DNA from: an uncultured Prevotellaceae bacterium
GTDB lineage: Bacteria; Bacteroidota; Bacteroidia; Bacteroidales; Bacteroidaceae
Length of the DNA: 58,567 nt
Assembly: GCA_900315075.1 (NCBI GenBank)
Contig: OMXV01000024.1
Span: forward strand, 1 to 58,567
Direction: 5' to 3'
The translations under genes were made by a program, and so were the position numbers. The notes beneath the pieces are model-generated. The model was not told the origin of the DNA. It saw only the letters and a list, made by a program, of their open reading frames with translations, and made no database searches. Of this stretch, positions 24,935-35,593 are shown in pieces (the stretch's first letter is position 1; each line of letters begins with the position of its first letter).

Positions 24935-27142
24935 TTAGTTTGGTGTAATATTTCTATTATCTTCAATTTCTGCATTATTCTGAATATCCCTGAATTTAAA
25001 ATATTGCAGATATTGCTGATTTCTTCGTGCAACTTGACTACCAATCTCTTTCTTCTTCTGCTCATCCAGATTCAAAGTACGTTTCTCTGTTACCTTGAAT
25101 ACGTAAACAGCATTATCACCTACAATAGGATGGGAAGAGAACTGATTAGCCTGTGTTTTAGCAATAGCTCCATTGAGAGCAGGCTCAGAACCTGGTAAGT
25201 TGTAGATGGGATTACCCAATGTGACGTGTTCTGAATCCACAATGGTAGCATTCTTTGCCTTTGCCTCTTCAATAGATTTCACATCTTTGAGGGAAGCCAA
25301 AATCTTTTCGGCCTTCTTGTCTCTTCTTACCAATGCTGTAATATAATTCTTCACACTTGGATTGTCCAATGTCTGAATACCTTTGTCATGAATACCTGTA
25401 AGCGCAATCGCCAACAAGATTTCATTATTCTGACCACAAGAGATAATATCTGAAATATCACCTTCCTTAGCAGAGAAAGCAAAATTCAAAGCCTTTTCAG
25501 AATGTGGTATAACCATCTGTCCATCAAAAATACCATTTCTCTCTGTATCCAACTGTGCGATTTCCCTTCTTTCAACACCAAATTGGGCGGCTTTCTTCGA
25601 CAGCTCTGCAGCAGTACGGTTCTCAGCTAAGAATTTAGTAAACCTTCCTTCAATCTCTTCTTTTGTTGCATCTGAACAATCAAGTTCCTCGCGAACAATA
25701 GCCACATCATACTTAGTGGTTATATTCTTCTTATTCGTCACTTGAATAATCTGGATAGAACCATCCTGTGGGGTAAAGGTTCTGATTTCACCTTCAGCCA
25801 TTTCGTCGAGCAGTTGGAGGAAATTCTTGTTATCGGTCGAAATTCCATCATAGCTCTCGTATGGATAGGATGTGTTCCATTGTGTCTGGGCTTCCTGACC
25901 AAATTTTTTAGCAAGTTCTTCGAAATTTCCACCATTCTTCAGGACATTGACAATACTATCAGCTGTAGTATTTTTCTTCCCTGGAGCGACATTTCCATTC
26001 TGTCCCTCAACCAAGACGATACCTTTGAATTCAATAGAATCTGGTTTAGATGCCTTGCCCAGCAATTTCACTACGCTAAACACCTGCTTTCCTTCTGAAT
26101 TCATATCAACAACTGGCCCTGCGACACCACCGACTGGAATAGAGTCGAGTCTTGCCTTCAACTGAGGATAGGAATTGAATGCTTTATTTGAGACATACAC
26201 CCCATAGCTCTTAGCTCTATTCTTTCTGATAACACTGTCGGTATTCTCAGAGGTTCTCAAGTCTTCAGCAATCTTTTGCATCTTAGCGTTGAGGTTATTA
26301 CGATCGGCATCTGTCGGTATTTTCGTAATTGTATAAACCTCCACAGACCTGGTCTCATTGGGGATGTAGAAATTCTCTTTCAGCTGATTATATTTTTCCT
26401 TAAGTTCAGATTCATTAACCTGCACTTCCTCATCTTTAATTGTGTTATAGTCAATGTATGCCAACTGCACATCGCTCTCAGTATTGACTGCATCATATGC
26501 GAACTGACTTTCGTATGGGTTAGGCAGTGCACATGCCTCTGCAAGTGACTCAAACTTCGACATCAATATTTGTTTCTTTAGCACTTCCTGCTCATAGAAA
26601 AGCAACATATTGTAGAGCTCCATATATTGCTCAGCCATTGCAGCGTTTTGAGTTCTTATTGTCTTGAAGCCATCTTTTCCTTCGAGCATAAACTTTTTGT
26701 ACTCCTGGAAATTGAACTTGCTGCGTGTTTCGTCAACAAAGCCCATATACATCAGAGGTTGAAGTGCTTGGTTCTCACCTTTAGACATAATGTCGGCTAA
26801 TTCCTGGTCGGTAACAGTCAGTCCCAACTCTGCGCACTCATGCTCAACCAATTTATATTGCTTGTAGAAAGTCCAAGCCTCGTCTCTTAATTGCTCTTCA
26901 TTTGCTTGTCTTCCCATTCTCTCATAAATCATCTTCCTTGCATTGGCATACCTATCAGCAAATTCAGCGTAAGCTTGTCTGTCGATTTTATCACCAAACA
27001 CAACTGCCGCCTTATTGCTTTCCGCCCTATTAGTCGATTCACATGAGCGGAACATATCTCCGGCAATGAAACCAAAAAGGCCTAAACCAATGATAATGAT
27101 AAGGAATACACCTTTACTTCTAATTTTTCCTAATGCTGCCAT
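24935..27142 (-). CDS. SurA/PpiD-type periplasmic peptidyl-prolyl isomerase
   Basis: The 735-aa protein has a single N-terminal anchor (about residues 10-30, VFLIIIIGLGLFGFIAGDMF) and then the SurA N-terminal-like helical chaperone region (FGDKIDRQAYAEFADRYA). A parvulin-like rotamase domain (about 345-450) follows, then a second, more divergent half. This is the layout of Bacteroidota PpiD-like proteins that assist folding of secreted and outer-membrane proteins. It has its own promoter element at 27220-27227 and a terminator, so it is probably transcribed alone, next to the LptC/barrel operon. Confidence 0.88.
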   Translation of the reverse strand: MAALGKIRSKGVFLIIIIGLGLFGFIAGDMFRSCESTNRAESNKAAVVFGDKIDRQAYAEFADRYANARKMIYERMGRQANEEQLRDEAWTFYKQYKLVEHECAELGLTVTDQELADIMSKGENQALQPLMYMGFVDETRSKFNFQEYKKFMLEGKDGFKTIRTQNAAMAEQYMELYNMLLFYEQEVLKKQILMSKFESLAEACALPNPYESQFAYDAVNTESDVQLAYIDYNTIKDEEVQVNESELKEKYNQLKENFYIPNETRSVEVYTITKIPTDADRNNLNAKMQKIAEDLRTSENTDSVIRKNRAKSYGVYVSNKAFNSYPQLKARLDSIPVGGVAGPVVDMNSEGKQVFSVVKLLGKASKPDSIEFKGIVLVEGQNGNVAPGKKNTTADSIVNVLKNGGNFEELAKKFGQEAQTQWNTSYPYESYDGISTDNKNFLQLLDEMAEGEIRTFTPQDGSIQIIQVTNKKNITTKYDVAIVREELDCSDATKEEIEGRFTKFLAENRTAAELSKKAAQFGVERREIAQLDTERNGIFDGQMVIPHSEKALNFAFSAKEGDISDIISCGQNNEILLAIALTGIHDKGIQTLDNPSVKNYITALVRRDKKAEKILASLKDVKSIEEAKAKNATIVDSEHVTLGNPIYNLPGSEPALNGAIAKTQANQFSSHPIVGDNAVYVFKVTEKRTLNLDEQKKKEIGSQVARRNQQYLQYFKFRDIQNNAEIEDNRNITPN

Positions 27143-27219
27143 TACTTTTTAAATATTTATTATTATGTTTTTATACTCTATTAAACCGTTATAAATACGC
27201 ACTTTTCCAAAAATGCGTA

Positions 27220-27227
27220 CAAAATTA
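27220..27227 (-). promoter_or_regulatory. -7 element of the PpiD-like gene
   Basis: TAATTTTG on the minus strand, 77 nt before the start codon at 27142. The expected -33 region reads TTGTG (27247-27251), a partial match. Confidence 0.5.
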
Positions 27228-27268
27228 CAAAGAAAAAGTTAATTAACACAATTTTCCAGTGAAAATTA

Positions 27269-28534
27269 TTATTTTTCAGTCACTTTTAGCTTGACAAGTT
27301 CGATTTTTGTCATTGTATTTTTGATTATCTTGAACTGAAATTTATCGAATGTGACAATTTCGTTGAGTTTTGGAAAGCTTTGATAATAGTGTAGAATAAG
27401 TCCTCCGACGGTCATGTATTCATCGCTTTCGGGCAGGTCGATGTCGAACATCTCGTTGACTTTATCAATCTCAAGTCTTGCCGACAGCAGATATTCATTG
27501 TCGCCAGTTTTCTTAGCCACATAGTTGACATTATCGTGCTCATCCTCTATCTCTCCAAAGATTTCCTCCACAATGTCCTCGAGTGAAACGATACCGCTTG
27601 TCCCTCCAAACTCATCCACCACCACAGCAATGCTCTTTTTCTGCTGCATGAAGATTTTCATCATCTTATGTGCCGCCATGGTCTCTGGTACAAAAGGTAA
27701 TGTTCGTAGGTCGTCAATCCAATTCGCAGGCTTTCGAAACATTTCCGATGAATGAATATACCCAATAATATGGTCGATGTCGTCTTGGTAAACAAGAATT
27801 TTCGAATGTCCACTCTCCACAAACTTCTGATTGAGTTCATTGATGTCGCAATGCTCTGATACAGCATCAATCTCTGTCCGCGGTATCATACAATCGCGAA
27901 CTTTTATCTCAGAAAACTCAAGTGCATTCTGAAAGATTTTCACCTCATCGTCAATTTCATCCTCATTGGCAGCATTATCGATACTTGACTGTACAAGGTA
28001 GTCGAGATCCACTTTCGAGAACAATTCGTCGTCTTTCTCCTTATTCATTTTCACGCCCACCACTCTCAGTAGGATTTTCGAGACGAATGTAGCGAACTTC
28101 GAGACAGGCCAAAGCAGCACATAGCATATAAACGCTGGAACGGCAAAGATGCTTAGAAGTTTGTTAGGAAGATTCTTAAAAAGTGTCTTTGGTAGGAACT
28201 CTCCTGTGAAAAGGACTATGACAGTGGAGAGGATGGTGTCGGCAGGCACAGTGAAACCTGGTGAACAACCAGCAAAGATAGTGCTATCAAAAAACCTCGC
28301 AATAAGGATACCGTAGACCACAAGTGCGATGTTGTTTCCCACGAGCATGGTACTCACAAAGTTATTGGGGTGCTGATAGAAGAGGGCAATACACTTTTGC
28401 GACAGTCCACTTTTCTCCTTATCCATCTCCGCAAGCATACGGTTACTTGCAACAAAAGCAATCTCCATCCCTGAAAAGAATGCAGAGAATGCCATTGCGA
28501 TCAATATACAGATGATGAGTGTAACGTTTGTCAT
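27269..28534 (-). CDS. CorC/HlyC-type membrane protein (DUF21, CBS pair)
   Basis: The 421-aa protein has a DUF21 membrane domain (residues 1 to about 190, with FFSGMEIAFVASNR near the start), a CBS-domain pair (about 205-330, RDCMIPRTEIDAV and VVVDEFGGTSGIVSLEDIVE) and a C-terminal CorC_HlyC domain (about 340-418). Members take part in Mg/Co export or resistance; the gliding-associated GldE of Bacteroidota has the same layout. Its start overlaps the LptC gene by 4 nt, so it belongs to the barrel-lptC-corC operon. Confidence 0.9.
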   Translation of the reverse strand: MTNVTLIICILIAMAFSAFFSGMEIAFVASNRMLAEMDKEKSGLSQKCIALFYQHPNNFVSTMLVGNNIALVVYGILIARFFDSTIFAGCSPGFTVPADTILSTVIVLFTGEFLPKTLFKNLPNKLLSIFAVPAFICYVLLWPVSKFATFVSKILLRVVGVKMNKEKDDELFSKVDLDYLVQSSIDNAANEDEIDDEVKIFQNALEFSEIKVRDCMIPRTEIDAVSEHCDINELNQKFVESGHSKILVYQDDIDHIIGYIHSSEMFRKPANWIDDLRTLPFVPETMAAHKMMKIFMQQKKSIAVVVDEFGGTSGIVSLEDIVEEIFGEIEDEHDNVNYVAKKTGDNEYLLSARLEIDKVNEMFDIDLPESDEYMTVGGLILHYYQSFPKLNEIVTFDKFQFKIIKNTMTKIELVKLKVTEK

Positions 28535-29169
28535 TTTCTACGGGGTTGTGCAGGCTGACGGCCGTAATGCCTTGCAGTGTCGGAAGATGTTTTTGAATGT
28601 TTGTCTTTCGACGATTTATCTATCTCTGCTTTGTCGAAATACCCCTTCGTATAAGTGACGGAGTATTTTGTCATCCTCTCGTCGCTTCTGAATCTATTTC
28701 CTTGCAATTCTTTGTCAGGGGTGATAAGATGGGAAAATTTATTTGAATAAAGTTCGTGTGAACGCTCATCCCAGAACAACTGCTCACTGCTAAACTTCAC
28801 TCCGGCTTTTGTGAGTATCCTCACCCTTCCTCTCAATTCCCACAGACGCATCACGTCGTAATAATATGCCGTATCAGCCTGGATATACGACTGAATATGC
28901 ATAGCAAGGTCGAACTGTTCGAAGAATATGCCTTTTTCGAATATCCATCTTGAAGGCTGCCGTGCTTGGTTCACCTCCCATTGTTCTGACACAATGCGAT
29001 ATTTGGTAATGCCCGAGTCGGATATCAGTGTGTTGACACCATAGGATATCATCACAGAAGCCGAATCCTTTTCATTTATGGCAGGAGCAGTATGCTCCAC
29101 CCCTTCTTCACATGCGAAGAAAGTCAGGAAAGCAAACACTCCAGTCACGACTCCCAGCAAATGCCTCAT
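28531..29169 (-). CDS. lptC: LPS export protein LptC
   Basis: From the ATG at 29169 the product has 212 aa and a lipoprotein-like signal (VVTGVFAFLTFFACEEG, Cys 20). The start chosen removes 21 upstream codons that would read into the preceding barrel gene. The core (SYGVNTLISDSGITKYRIVS, YIQADTAYYYD, WELRGRVRI) is the LptC/OstA-like beta-jellyroll that passes lipopolysaccharide from the inner membrane to LptA. The tail is Lys/Ser/Arg-rich. It follows the barrel gene after 10 nt and overlaps the CorC-type gene. Confidence 0.88.
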   Translation of the reverse strand: MRHLLGVVTGVFAFLTFFACEEGVEHTAPAINEKDSASVMISYGVNTLISDSGITKYRIVSEQWEVNQARQPSRWIFEKGIFFEQFDLAMHIQSYIQADTAYYYDVMRLWELRGRVRILTKAGVKFSSEQLFWDERSHELYSNKFSHLITPDKELQGNRFRSDERMTKYSVTYTKGYFDKAEIDKSSKDKHSKTSSDTARHYGRQPAQPRRK

Positions 29170-29179
29170 AATGGTGGTG

Positions 29180-30472
29180 TTATTCCACTTTCCACTTACT
29201 AAACCACCTTTCGTTGAATGTGATACCCACATTGATACGGAAAGTGTTTTCCTTTAACAGTCCTGGTGCGTCAAGCCTCACCCATTGTCCACTGATATTC
29301 AGTGTAGAACGATTGTTCCATACATTTACGATAGGAATGCCGAAACCAGCACTGACACTCAACTCTTTCGGTCCATCAGCTCCATTAATATATAAATAAG
29401 GTGTAGCGTAGGAGACACCAACTCTATATTTTACCTTATCTAAAAATTTTCTGGAATCCTGTTTTCTGCAATATTCCCCACCGATGGTGACCTTATGTCG
29501 GTCGTTGAAATAGTCCTCCTTGATTTGATAGGAAGGTGTATCACCCACCACTCTATATTGTGGGAATCCCACTTCGGCCCACTTTTGCAAGGTATAGTCA
29601 GCCCCGACTTTCAATTTCCCATTCAGGTTGAGCATCAATCCCGCTCCCAAAGTGGTTGGTATTTTCAGCCCGTCTTTTAAGACATACAATGCAGTATCTG
29701 CCACCGATGTCTGTGAGTTTCGTGAAATAACCCTACATTCTGGATCTGCTCCTAATTTGTGCCCCAGTCCATAGGTCACACCAATGGTAAGATTACTTTT
29801 CTTTGAGAAATTGAACGATAGTTGCAAGCCTGCGTCCAATTTATAACTGGCCACTTCAGCAGAATAGTATTTTGAAAGTGTATTGACGTATTCATCACTA
29901 TAACTGTTGACAATCGACCTATTATAATTTCCCCAAAGATACGATCCGTTGACACCAAGTGAGACACCTTTGAATGGTTCCCAACCTATACCAAGATAAG
30001 CTTGATGCAAGCCACCGCTACCATTGTAAGTATTGGTGAAAGTTGTGCCATTGATGTCACCCACTTTGTTGGTGCTGGAATAACTATACCCTACATTGGT
30101 AAAAGGTAGAAGTCCAAAACTCATTCCTACATGCTTAAAGGCTCTAAATCCAGCCACAGCATATTCTATATTGGCATTCTTGGCATTAAGTCGCTTCCCG
30201 TTTTCCTCAAAATTGGTGATTTGTCCCGACATTCCCACATCAAAGATAAAAGTCAGTGAGTCCATCGCAGAATATGATGCTGGGTTCTTGAAATTGAGTT
30301 GTCCCCCATCTCTGTATGCGACGCCAAGTCCATCCATACCTCTGCTAAATCCTGTAGCCTGTTCTGCTTGTGTGCCCAGTCCATACTGACTATAAGGTGA
30401 GTTTGTGCCGCTTTGAGCCATGGTGTCGAGAACCACTGCCATAACAAACACGAAAAAGAAAGTTTTTTTCAT
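29180..30472 (-). CDS. Outer-membrane beta-barrel protein (FadL-like)
   Basis: From the ATG at 30472 it has 430 aa. This start gives a clean signal peptide (MKKTFFFVFVMAVVLDTMAQ); the longer frame begins inside the -7 promoter element. The mature part starts SGTNSPYSQYGLGTQ and is made of many amphipathic strands to the end (INVGITFNERWFSKWKVE). This is a Bacteroidota family of large barrels often encoded upstream of lptC. The role is unknown. First gene of the operon with lptC and the CorC-type gene. Confidence 0.82.
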   Translation of the reverse strand: MKKTFFFVFVMAVVLDTMAQSGTNSPYSQYGLGTQAEQATGFSRGMDGLGVAYRDGGQLNFKNPASYSAMDSLTFIFDVGMSGQITNFEENGKRLNAKNANIEYAVAGFRAFKHVGMSFGLLPFTNVGYSYSSTNKVGDINGTTFTNTYNGSGGLHQAYLGIGWEPFKGVSLGVNGSYLWGNYNRSIVNSYSDEYVNTLSKYYSAEVASYKLDAGLQLSFNFSKKSNLTIGVTYGLGHKLGADPECRVISRNSQTSVADTALYVLKDGLKIPTTLGAGLMLNLNGKLKVGADYTLQKWAEVGFPQYRVVGDTPSYQIKEDYFNDRHKVTIGGEYCRKQDSRKFLDKVKYRVGVSYATPYLYINGADGPKELSVSAGFGIPIVNVWNNRSTLNISGQWVRLDAPGLLKENTFRINVGITFNERWFSKWKVE

Positions 30473-30529
30473 ATTTCCAAACGAGGTGCTAATAAAGCAC
30501 ATATAATGATATCGAATATTTACAGCTTG

Positions 30530-30537
30530 CAAAATTA
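30530..30537 (-). promoter_or_regulatory. -7 element of the barrel-lptC-corC operon
   Basis: TAATTTTG on the minus strand, about 58 nt before the start codon at 30472. It is divergent from the element at 30603-30610. Confidence 0.55.
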
Positions 30538-30602
30538 TTGAAAAAAAACGAAATAATAGCGAGCTTTTCGCATATTTAGCATGAAGATTCGTTTTTTTAG
30601 AT

Positions 30603-30610
30603 TAATTTTG
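30603..30610 (+). promoter_or_regulatory. -7 element placed 5 nt before the DUF4105 start codon
   Basis: TAATTTTG is followed by CACTT and then the ATG at 30616. Transcription should start at or within a few bases of the ATG, so the mRNA is probably leaderless or nearly so. Confidence 0.55.
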
Positions 30611-30615
30611 CACTT

Positions 30616-31806
30616 ATGAAAGCATTATTATTGACATTCTTGCTTTGTATCGCCACCATTTTCTATTCTACAGAATGTTGTGGCGAAAGCACAAAAGCCA
30701 TAGACTCCTTGGAAATTAGCCTGCTTACTTGCGAGCCTCATCCAGCCATCTACAGTTTGTATGGTCATACGGCCATACGTGTGCAGGATTTTCGTACGGG
30801 TGAAGACATCGCTGTCAACTATGGAGTTTTTGATTTCAACACCCCTCATTTTTTCCTCCGTTTTGCATTAGGACGCACAGACTACTGCATGGGTATTGTG
30901 CCATTCAGTCTGTTTTGCTCCGAATACCGTAGTTATGGCAGTGGTGTCATCGAGCAAGTGCTCAATCTGACAGATGCAGAGAAAATGAAGATTCTCGCTG
31001 CCTTGCGTGAAAACTATCTCCCTGAAAACAGAGAATATCGGTATAATTATTTCTATGACAACTGTACAACCCGTGCCCGTGATATGCTGATTGACAATCT
31101 TGAGCGACAGGTCGTACAGCCTCCCATTGTTGACAGCGTTGCCACTTATCGCAGCATGATTCATGATTATAACGCCGACTACCCCTGGGCGCGCTGGGGC
31201 AACGACATACTCCTCGGCTTTCAGTCAGATGTCAACACTACACAAGCCGAGCGCCAGTTTCTACCTCTCAACCTGTGTGCCGACTTCGACTGTATGCAGC
31301 TGGTCTCTGCTGATGGTAGTCATGAGAAATTAGTGAAAGAAAAATTCTACGTTGTTGCCCCTGGTATTCAGGAACAAGAGGAAGGTTTTCCGTTGCGCCC
31401 ATTTGTGTGTGCGCTAATTCTCCTAATACTGACAGTGTTGGTCACAGTCATTGAATTCGTATGTAAACGCTGGTTTTGGCTATACGACGCCCTGCTGATG
31501 ATTCTCACAGGACTTTGTGGTATCATCCTGACAATGATGATTTTCTCGAGCCACCCCACTGTAAATCTCAACCTACAGATTCTTGTCATGAATCCACTGA
31601 CTCTGATTTTCGCATACGCTGTAGCGAGGCGGGCTTGTAAACATGAAATACACTGGTGGTGGAAAATATGGACGATCCTGATTGTGTTGTTCCTCGTTGG
31701 TCGTCTCCTACAATGCTATGCCGAAGGAATGATGATTTTGGCACTATCTTTGCTATTGAGATGTATCAGTCGAAACATATTGAAAAAGCGACTTGAGCAT
31801 ATATAA
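30616..31806 (+). CDS. DUF4105 (Lnb N-terminal-like) membrane protein
   Basis: The 396-aa protein has a signal peptide (MKALLLTFLLCIATIFYSTE), then a periplasmic domain (about 30-240) with LLTCEPHPAIYSLYGHTAIR, NYGVFDF and YNYFYDNCTTRARD. These hold a His and Cys/Asn typical of the DUF4105/Lnb family, thought to be papain-like. Four to five membrane segments follow (about 260-385). The role in Bacteroidota is unknown. The signal peptide shows this ATG is the true start even though the -7 box sits directly before it. Confidence 0.85.
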   Translation: MKALLLTFLLCIATIFYSTECCGESTKAIDSLEISLLTCEPHPAIYSLYGHTAIRVQDFRTGEDIAVNYGVFDFNTPHFFLRFALGRTDYCMGIVPFSLFCSEYRSYGSGVIEQVLNLTDAEKMKILAALRENYLPENREYRYNYFYDNCTTRARDMLIDNLERQVVQPPIVDSVATYRSMIHDYNADYPWARWGNDILLGFQSDVNTTQAERQFLPLNLCADFDCMQLVSADGSHEKLVKEKFYVVAPGIQEQEEGFPLRPFVCALILLILTVLVTVIEFVCKRWFWLYDALLMILTGLCGIILTMMIFSSHPTVNLNLQILVMNPLTLIFAYAVARRACKHEIHWWWKIWTILIVLFLVGRLLQCYAEGMMILALSLLLRCISRNILKKRLEHI

Positions 31807-31826
31807 GTCCAAAAAGCGACACATTA

Positions 31827-31858
31827 TTTGTCATATCAGAAAAAAATGCGTAAATTTG
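31827..31858 (+). promoter_or_regulatory. Promoter of secA
   Basis: TTTG (31827-31830) and TAAATTTG (31851-31858) with 20-nt spacing, a full consensus match 43 nt before the start codon. Confidence 0.8.
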
Positions 31859-31900
31859 CACGATTTTTTGAATATATAAACTGAACATATATACATAGAA

Positions 31901-34900
31901 ATGGGTTTAACAAATTTATTACAGTCATTGTTCGGCAACAAATCGTCTCGTGATATGAAGCTGATTCAGCCTATTGTCGAGAAGGTGAAAGCCGCATATC
32001 CCGAGATACAGAAGTTGGACAACGACCAATTGCGAGCCCGCACGAAAGAGATACAACAATACGTGCAGGATTCCGCCAAGGAAGAGAAAGCAAAAGTGGC
32101 TGAACTAAAGGCAAAGATTGAAGACACTCCAATCGACGAGCGTGAGCCTATCTTCAACCAAATAGATAAGATTGAGAAGGATATACTCGAGATATACGAG
32201 AAGGCCCTCGACGAGGTCCTTCCCGTAGTTTTCAGTATTGTAAAGGAGACTGCCCGCCGATTCACAGAGAACGAGGAAATTGTTGTTCAAGCCACCGATT
32301 TCGACCGCGAGCTTGCAGCCACAAAAGACTTTGTACGTATCGAGGACGACAAAGCTATCTATTCCAACCACTGGATAGCCGGCGGTAACGACATGAAGTG
32401 GGATATGGTCCACTACGACGTGCAGTTGTTTGGTGGTGCTGTGCTCCATCAAGGTAAGATTGCCGAGATGGCCACTGGTGAAGGTAAGACCCTCGTAGCC
32501 ACCCTGCCAGTATTCCTGAATGCACTTACCGGCAATGGTGTGCATGTGGTGACAGTAAATGATTATCTTGCCAAGCGTGACTCTGAGTGGATGGGTCCAC
32601 TTTATGAATTTAATGGACTGTCGGTGGATTGTATCGACAAGCACCGCCCCAACTCACATGAACGCCGCAAAGCTTACCAGGCAGATATCACCTTTGGTAC
32701 CAACAACGAGTTTGGTTTCGACTACCTGCGTGACAACATGGCTATCTCCCCCAACGACCTTGTACAGCGTGCTCATAATTATGCTATTGTCGATGAGGTT
32801 GACTCCGTGCTCATCGACGATGCCCGTACACCTCTGATTATCTCTGGTCCCGTGGAGAAAGGCGACGATCAGATGTTTGAAGAATATCAGCCATTGGTTG
32901 AGAAATTGGTGGGTGTGCAGCGCCGCCTCGCCTCTGACTTCTTAGCTGAGGCACGTCAAAAAATCACAAAAGGCCGTGAGACCAACGATCCCAAACTGCT
33001 TCAGGAAGGTTTTCTCTCGCTGTACCGCTCCCACAAGTCACTTCCCAAGAACAAGGCTTTGATAAAATATCTCTCCGAGGAAGGTATCAAATCTGGAATG
33101 CTTGCCACCGAAGAGATTTATATGCAGAACAACAACCGTCGCATGCCCGAGGCAATAGAGCCTTTGTATTTTGTGGTCGATGAGAAGTTAAACTCTGTCG
33201 ATCTCACCGACAAGGGTGTGGAATGGCTTGCTCGTCAAGTGAACGACGCACAGTTGTTTGTGCTTCCCGACATCACTACAGAAATGTCTGCTCTCGAGGC
33301 CGAGACTGGTCTTAGCGATGAAGAGCGCGTGGCTAAGAAAGACGAATTGATGGCACACTACGCCGTACAAAGTGAGCGCGTCCATACGCTACAGCAATTG
33401 CTGAAAGCCTACACGATGTTCAACAAAGACGATGAGTATGTGGTCATCGACGGCGAAGTGAAGATTGTGGATGAGCAGACCGGTCGTATCATGGAAGGCC
33501 GCCGCTGGAGCGATGGCTTACACCAGGCCGTGGAAGCTAAGGAGCATGTGAAAGTAGAGGCTGCCACCCAGACATACGCCACAATTACTTTGCAGAACTA
33601 TTTCCGTATGTACCATAAGCTGGCTGGCATGACCGGTACGGCTATCACCGAGGCTGGTGAGTTCTGGGACATCTACAAGCTGGATGTAGTGGAAATCCCG
33701 ACCAATCGTCCTGTGATTCGTAACGACATGAATGACCGTGTGTATAAGACACAACGTGAGAAATACAATGCCGTTATCGAAGAAATACAAGATATGCGCA
33801 ACAGTGGTCGCCCCACCCTTGTCGGTACCACCTCAGTGGAAATCAGTGAGTTGCTCTCGCGAATGCTCAATATGCGCCATATCCCCCACAATGTGCTCAA
33901 TGCCAAGCTCCATCAACGCGAGGCCGACATCGTGGCACAAGCAGGTAAATCATCTGAAGGCACTGTGTGGATAGCTGCCGACAAAAGAGCTTTCTCCGAC
34001 AAGCAGAATGCCATCCGTTACAACGAGAGGCTGCAAGAAAAAGAAAAGAAATATGCCAATATCGACCCCATGCAGGTCACAGAAGAGCAGCGTCTGTTAG
34101 GTGCTGTGACAATTGCCACCAACATGGCTGGTCGTGGTACCGATATCAAGCTCACACCCGAAGTGAAAGCAGCCGGTGGTCTTGCCATCATTGGTACCGA
34201 GCGACATGAGAGCCGTCGTGTGGACCGCCAGCTACGAGGTCGTTCCGGCCGTCAGGGCGACCCAGGCTCATCTGTGTTCTATGTATCCCTCGAAGACAAG
34301 CTGATGCGTCTGTTTGCTTCCGAACGTATCGCCAAGATGATGGACCGCTTAGGTTTTGAAGAGGGCGAGCGTATCGAGCACAAAATGATTAGCAACAGTA
34401 TTGAGCGTGCACAAAAAAAGGTGGAGGAAAACCATTTTGGTATTCGTAAACGTCTGCTCGAATACGACGATGTGATGAACAAGCAGCGTACCGTCATCTA
34501 CGAGAAGCGCCGTCATGCTCTTATGGGTGAGCGTATCGGTATGGATATCGCCAACGTCATCTGGGACCGTGTGGTCAATATCATTGGCAATAACGACTAC
34601 GATGGCTGTAAGGAAATGTTTATCAAGACGCTTGCGATGGAAGTTCCATTTACTAAAGATGAGTTCATGGAGAAATCGCGCGAAAAACTTGAGGACCAAT
34701 CCTACAGTGTCGCCATGGAAAATTTCACCCGCCGTACCGAGCGCATCAGTTCTGTGTCATGGCCCATCATCAAGAGAGTGTATGAAGAGCAGGGACAGGT
34801 TTATGAGCGTATCAACGTACCCATCACTGATGGCAAGGGCATGATGAATATTCCTTGTAATTTGAAGGAAGCCTACGATACAGAGTGTAAGTCGGTGGTG

Positions 34901-35368
34901 AAACAATTTGAGAAAGTTCTCTCGCTCCATATCATCGACGACTGTTGGAAAGAAAACCTCCGACTACTCGACGAATTGCGTCACAGTGTGCAAAATGCCT
35001 CCTATGAACAGAAAGACCCATTGCTCATCTTCAAACTTGAGAGTGTGAAACTGTTCGACAGCATGGTGGATGACATGAACAACCGCATCTCTGAAGTGCT
35101 CATGCGTGGAAAGATTCCACAGTTGGCTGAGGAGCAGGAAGTGAAAGAAGCTGCCCCCGAGCAGCACACACAACGCTACCAGGAGAGTAAGGGCGATGAG
35201 ATGGTGGACCAGAACCAGAAGGCTGCCGCCAGCCAGGACACTCGCGAGAGCGCACAGCAACAACGTCGCCAGCCCATCCGCAAGGAAAAGATGCCAAGTC
35301 GAAACGACCCATGTCCCTGCGGAAGCGGCAGAAAATTCAAGAATTGCCACGGACGTGGATTAGTATAG
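31901..35368 (+). CDS. secA: Preprotein translocase ATPase SecA
   Basis: The 1155-aa length fits the long Bacteroidota form. Walker A ATGEGKT is at 191-197, DEVD follows in [20 protein letters not shown], and the second motor domain shows [12 protein letters not shown] and [16 protein letters not shown]. The C-terminus carries the zinc site [15 protein letters not shown] used for SecB or phospholipid contact. SecA drives Sec-dependent export. The gene is monocistronic with its own promoter. A tandem AAGTTGACAAG-type repeat begins about 10 nt after its stop. Confidence 0.98.
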   Translation: MGLTNLLQSLFGNKSSRDMKLIQPIVEKVKAAYPEIQKLDNDQLRARTKEIQQYVQDSAKEEKAKVAELKAKIEDTPIDEREPIFNQIDKIEKDILEIYEKALDEVLPVVFSIVKETARRFTENEEIVVQATDFDRELAATKDFVRIEDDKAIYSNHWIAGGNDMKWDMVHYDVQLFGGAVLHQGKIAEMATGEGKTLVATLPVFLNALTGNGVHVVTVNDYLAKRDSEWMGPLYEFNGLSVDCIDKHRPNSHERRKAYQADITFGTNNEFGFDYLRDNMAISPNDLVQRAHNYAIVDEVDSVLIDDARTPLIISGPVEKGDDQMFEEYQPLVEKLVGVQRRLASDFLAEARQKITKGRETNDPKLLQEGFLSLYRSHKSLPKNKALIKYLSEEGIKSGMLATEEIYMQNNNRRMPEAIEPLYFVVDEKLNSVDLTDKGVEWLARQVNDAQLFVLPDITTEMSALEAETGLSDEERVAKKDELMAHYAVQSERVHTLQQLLKAYTMFNKDDEYVVIDGEVKIVDEQTGRIMEGRRWSDGLHQAVEAKEHVKVEAATQTYATITLQNYFRMYHKLAGMTGTAITEAGEFWDIYKLDVVEIPTNRPVIRNDMNDRVYKTQREKYNAVIEEIQDMRNSGRPTLVGTTSVEISELLSRMLNMRHIPHNVLNAKLHQREADIVAQAGKSSEGTVWIAADKRAFSDKQNAIRYNERLQEKEKKYANIDPMQVTEEQRLLGAVTIATNMAGRGTDIKLTPEVKAAGGLAIIGTERHESRRVDRQLRGRSGRQGDPGSSVFYVSLEDKLMRLFASERIAKMMDRLGFEEGERIEHKMISNSIERAQKKVEENHFGIRKRLLEYDDVMNKQRTVIYEKRRHALMGERIGMDIANVIWDRVVNIIGNNDYDGCKEMFIKTLAMEVPFTKDEFMEKSREKLEDQSYSVAMENFTRRTERISSVSWPIIKRVYEEQGQVYERINVPITDGKGMMNIPCNLKEAYDTECKSVVKQFEKVLSLHIIDDCWKENLRLLDELRHSVQNASYEQKDPLLIFKLESVKLFDSMVDDMNNRISEVLMRGKIPQLAEEQEVKEAAPEQHTQRYQESKGDEMVDQNQKAAASQDTRESAQQQRRQPIRKEKMPSRNDPCPCGSGRKFKNCHGRGLV

Positions 35369-35377
35369 TCAAAAGTT

Positions 35378-35452
35378 GTTAACAAGTAAACAAGTTGACA
35401 AGTAAACAAGTTGACAAGTTGACAAGTTGACAAGTTGACAAGTTGACAAGAT
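35378..35452. repeat. Degenerate short tandem repeat
   Basis: The unit AAGTTGACAAG is repeated about seven times with small changes (AAGTAAACAAG). It follows the secA stop. A relative in reverse orientation lies at the 3' end of the EamA gene (39028-39066). Confidence 0.85.
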
Positions 35453-35490
35453 ACAAGCTATTTGCTATTCCCTTAATCTAAGGTTTAAAT

Positions 35491-35539
35491 CCTAAAAAAA
35501 CAGAGAAAGGCCGCAGCCCTCATTCGAGAGCTGCGGCCT
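35491..35539 (-). terminator. Terminator of the 27-aa peptide gene
   Basis: The stem AGGCCGCAGC / GCTGCGGCCT with an inner CTC/GAG pairing is followed on the minus strand by CTCTG and T7. It could also stop secA transcripts, but the plus-strand tail is less T-rich. Confidence 0.75.
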
Positions 35540-35593
35540 ACTTCTTATTAACCACTAATCTTATGAAAACAAATCTTATTGGAATTGCCGGTA

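Noticed and set aside
29170-29232. 21-codon N-terminal extension of LptC
   Set aside because: It overlaps the upstream barrel gene and destroys the lipoprotein signal; the ATG at 29169 fits better.
30473-30532. 20-codon N-terminal extension of the FadL-like barrel
   Set aside because: It begins inside the -7 element at 30530-30537 and precedes a perfect signal peptide.
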